Source of the DNA: an uncultured Desulfuromonas sp.
Lineage (GTDB): Bacteria; Desulfobacterota; Desulfuromonadia; Desulfuromonadales; Trichloromonadaceae
Direction: 5' to 3'
Length of the DNA stretch: 7,710 nucleotides
Assembly (NCBI GenBank): GCA_937982495.1
Contig: CALJLX010000049.1
Span: forward strand, 1 to 7,710
Shown here: positions 6,215 through 7,710 of the stretch, piece after piece
Position numbering within the stretch: position 1 is the stretch's first letter
Layout: each line of letters starts with the position of its first letter
The notes under the pieces: generated by a model
What the model was told of the DNA's origin: nothing
What the model saw: only the letters and a program-made list of their open reading frames with translations
Databases searched by the model: none
Program-made: the position numbers and the translations under genes

Positions 6215-7527
6215 CCTTCTTTCTCGATCTCGTCCAGGACGGCCCGCAGCATGGGGCCGAAATCATTCTTGCCCGGGCAGACGAAGGAGCAGAGGGCCAG
6301 ATCCTCCTCCTCCAGTTCCAGGCAGCCCAGGGCCCGCGCCTCCTCCACGTCGCCGCAGGCGAGGGCGCGGAGCAGGTAGGGAAGCATCAGATCGAAGGGC
6401 ATGACCCGTTCGTAGCGGCCGGTGGGGAAAATGGCCTGGGCCGTGCCGTGGCGTTGGCCATCGAGGCTGTAGGTCTTTCCCCGGGGGAGCCAGGCCCGCA
6501 GCGGATTGAGCAGGGAGAGGCGCGGCCGGGAGCCGCCGGACCGGGGGAGGGCGCAGACTTGCAGATGGAAACGGCCGAGAAAGGCGAGCGGGCCTTGCGC
6601 CGGACGACCGTGCAGCACCGAGCCGGCGACGATACGCTGATCGGCGGCGACATTCTCACCGCTCAGCAGATCGGCACAGGCGGCCCCCAGACGGGTGCGG
6701 ACCAGGCGCGGCCGGGCGATCCCCGGGCCGGCCAGGGCGATGACGCGGGTGGGGTCGAAGCGGCCGCTGGTGAAGAGGCGGCCGATGGCGAGCAGATCCT
6801 GATAGCCCAAGTGCCAGACCGCGCGGCCGGGGGCGATGGGGACCAGCCGGTGGATGTGGGTTCCCGCCAGCCCGGCCGGATGGGGTCCGCTGAATTGAAC
6901 CTTTTCGATACCGCGCGGCGCGCCCGGTTCCGGGCCCGGTCCGAGGCAGAGGTAAAGGGGGCCGTCGGTCAGGTGGCGCAGCACCCGCAGGCCGTTGCGG
7001 AAATCGTCCTGGCGTTCGGCGATGATGAGGCGGGGATCGGCGGCCAGGGGCTGGGTGTCGATGGCGGTGACGAAGAGGGCGTCGGGCACTTGGTCGGGCA
7101 GGGGCGCCTTGCCGAAGGGACGGGTCCGCAGGGCGGTCCAGAGTCCTGAGGCGAGCAGGTTGTCGATGACCTGTGCGCGCCCGAGGCGGTCGAGTTCCTC
7201 CTCGGCGAAGGTCGCGAAGCGTTCCTCCTCCTCGCCCTCCAGTTCGATCTCCACCGCCAGCAGTACCCGCTTGTCGCCGCGATGGACCGCCGTCACCCGC
7301 CCGGCGCCCGGCGTGGTGTAGCGGATGCGCTCGTCGCGGCGGTCGCAAAAGAGAGGCTGGCCGAGGCGCACCCGATCTCCCTCTGCGACGGTCATGGACG
7401 GGCGCAGCCCCGGGTAGTCGGGGCCGAGCAGGGCGACACGGCGGATCGGCGGGCCTCCGGCGATGCGTTGTTCCGGAGCGCCGCTCAGGGGGAGGTCGAA
7501 CCCTTGTTTCAGGCGGATATGTTTCAC
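6211..7527 (-). CDS. nqrA: Na+-NQR subunit A
   Basis: Cytoplasmic peripheral subunit of Na+-NQR, 438 aa, close to the usual length of about 445. It contacts NqrB and has been linked to quinone binding. Family features visible: the N-terminal lipoyl/Rnf-C-like region MKHIRLKQGFDLPLSG, then RRVALLGPDYPGLRPSM and RIRYTTPGAGRVTAVHRGDKR (up to about residue 87). Mid-protein FSGPHPAGLAGTHIH (213-227) is the most diagnostic block. The C-terminus has LGCLELEEEDLALCSFVCPG and then KNDFGPMLR. The start is GTG at 7527, with CAAGGGA eight bases upstream; the next codons MKHIRLKQGF align with the family start, so GTG is well supported. It follows the ferritin-like gene after 19 bases, so no separate nqr promoter is visible in the window. 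Confidence 0.96.
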   Translation of the reverse strand: MKHIRLKQGFDLPLSGAPEQRIAGGPPIRRVALLGPDYPGLRPSMTVAEGDRVRLGQPLFCDRRDERIRYTTPGAGRVTAVHRGDKRVLLAVEIELEGEEEERFATFAEEELDRLGRAQVIDNLLASGLWTALRTRPFGKAPLPDQVPDALFVTAIDTQPLAADPRLIIAERQDDFRNGLRVLRHLTDGPLYLCLGPGPEPGAPRGIEKVQFSGPHPAGLAGTHIHRLVPIAPGRAVWHLGYQDLLAIGRLFTSGRFDPTRVIALAGPGIARPRLVRTRLGAACADLLSGENVAADQRIVAGSVLHGRPAQGPLAFLGRFHLQVCALPRSGGSRPRLSLLNPLRAWLPRGKTYSLDGQRHGTAQAIFPTGRYERVMPFDLMLPYLLRALACGDVEEARALGCLELEEEDLALCSFVCPGKNDFGPMLRAVLDEIEKEG

Positions 7528-7546
7528 GGGTTTTGTCCCTTGTCGT

Positions 7547-7710
7547 TCACAGGTCGAGCAGGCCGAGGGCGCCGCGCATCAGCTTCTGTTTTTCCTTCAT
7601 CTCTTGTCCCAGGAGGTTGACGAAAATTTCCCGGGCCTCGGCGGAAGGGGACTGCTCGATCATCTCCTGGTAGAAAACCAGCAGCTTTTCATCCAGGCGG
7701 AAGGCGAGAT
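7547..7710 (-). CDS. Ferritin-like / rubrerythrin-like protein, C-terminal fragment
   Basis: Only the last 53 codons are in the window; the start lies beyond the right edge. The fragment reads as two amphipathic helices: LDEKLLVFYQEMIEQSPSAE, then REIFVNLLGQEMKEKQKLMR, ending in GLLDL. The E-K-x-x-x-x-FY pattern followed by a Pro/Ser turn and a second E-rich helix resembles the last two helices of rubrerythrin and other ferritin-like proteins. In diiron members the last helix normally has E-x-x-H; here the corresponding place reads QEMKEKQK with no histidine, so a complete diiron site is doubtful, at least for this half. It ends 19 bases before the nqrA GTG and is probably in the same operon. 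A generic four-helix protein is the alternative; the family call rests on a short fragment. Confidence 0.55.
   Translation of the reverse strand, partial: LAFRLDEKLLVFYQEMIEQSPSAEAREIFVNLLGQEMKEKQKLMRGALGLLDL

Noticed and set aside
4940..6379. Plus-strand open frame of 479 codons opposite nqrB and nqrC
   Set aside because: The translation is low-complexity (Gly, Glu, Gln, Ala) and antisense to two well-supported nqr genes.

Overview
The window is a GC-rich bacterial segment whose largest part is a complete minus-strand operon for the sodium-pumping NADH:quinone oxidoreductase (Na+-NQR): nqrA, nqrB, nqrC, nqrD, nqrE, nqrF and the maturation gene nqrM, from 7527 down to 1613. The gene set (NspC-type polyamine enzyme, Na+-NQR, GEMM-I riboswitch in front of a small motility-family protein) suggests a Gram-negative bacterium, perhaps of the Desulfuromonadia (Geobacter/Desulfuromonas relatives). 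That placement is inferred from gene content and was not tested.

Layout, left to right. 1-1092 (+): carboxynorspermidine decarboxylase (nspC), with its 5' end outside the window. 1111-1155: a perfect 16-bp inverted repeat flanked by A and T runs, a bidirectional terminator between convergent genes. 1176-1373 (-): a 65-residue protein resembling the YjfB-type putative motility family. 1374-1612: a non-coding region that on the minus strand holds, in order, a near-consensus sigma70 promoter, a GEMM-I (cyclic-di-GMP class I) riboswitch aptamer, an intrinsic terminator acting as expression platform, and a strong Shine-Dalgarno for the small gene. 1613-7527 (-): the nqr operon with overlapping or closely spaced genes. 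7547-7710 (-): the C-terminal end of a ferritin-like/rubrerythrin-like protein, 19 bases upstream of nqrA and probably co-transcribed with it.

The six Nqr subunits form a membrane complex that oxidises NADH at NqrF and passes electrons through the [2Fe-2S] centre, the NqrD/NqrE iron site, covalent FMNs on NqrC and NqrB, and riboflavin to quinone while exporting Na+. Every cofactor-binding motif checked is present. NqrM is needed in other bacteria for assembly of the NqrD/NqrE iron centre. No apbE (the flavin transferase that attaches the FMNs) lies in the window.

The most interesting element is the riboswitch unit at 1373-1575. The aptamer has the GEMM-I hallmarks, but the position I align with Vc2 C92, one of the two main ligand-specificity bases, is U, while the G20 equivalent stays G. 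This makes the ligand (c-di-GMP or 3',3'-cGAMP) an open question. A possible antiterminator pairing suggests that ligand binding shuts off the downstream motility-family gene.
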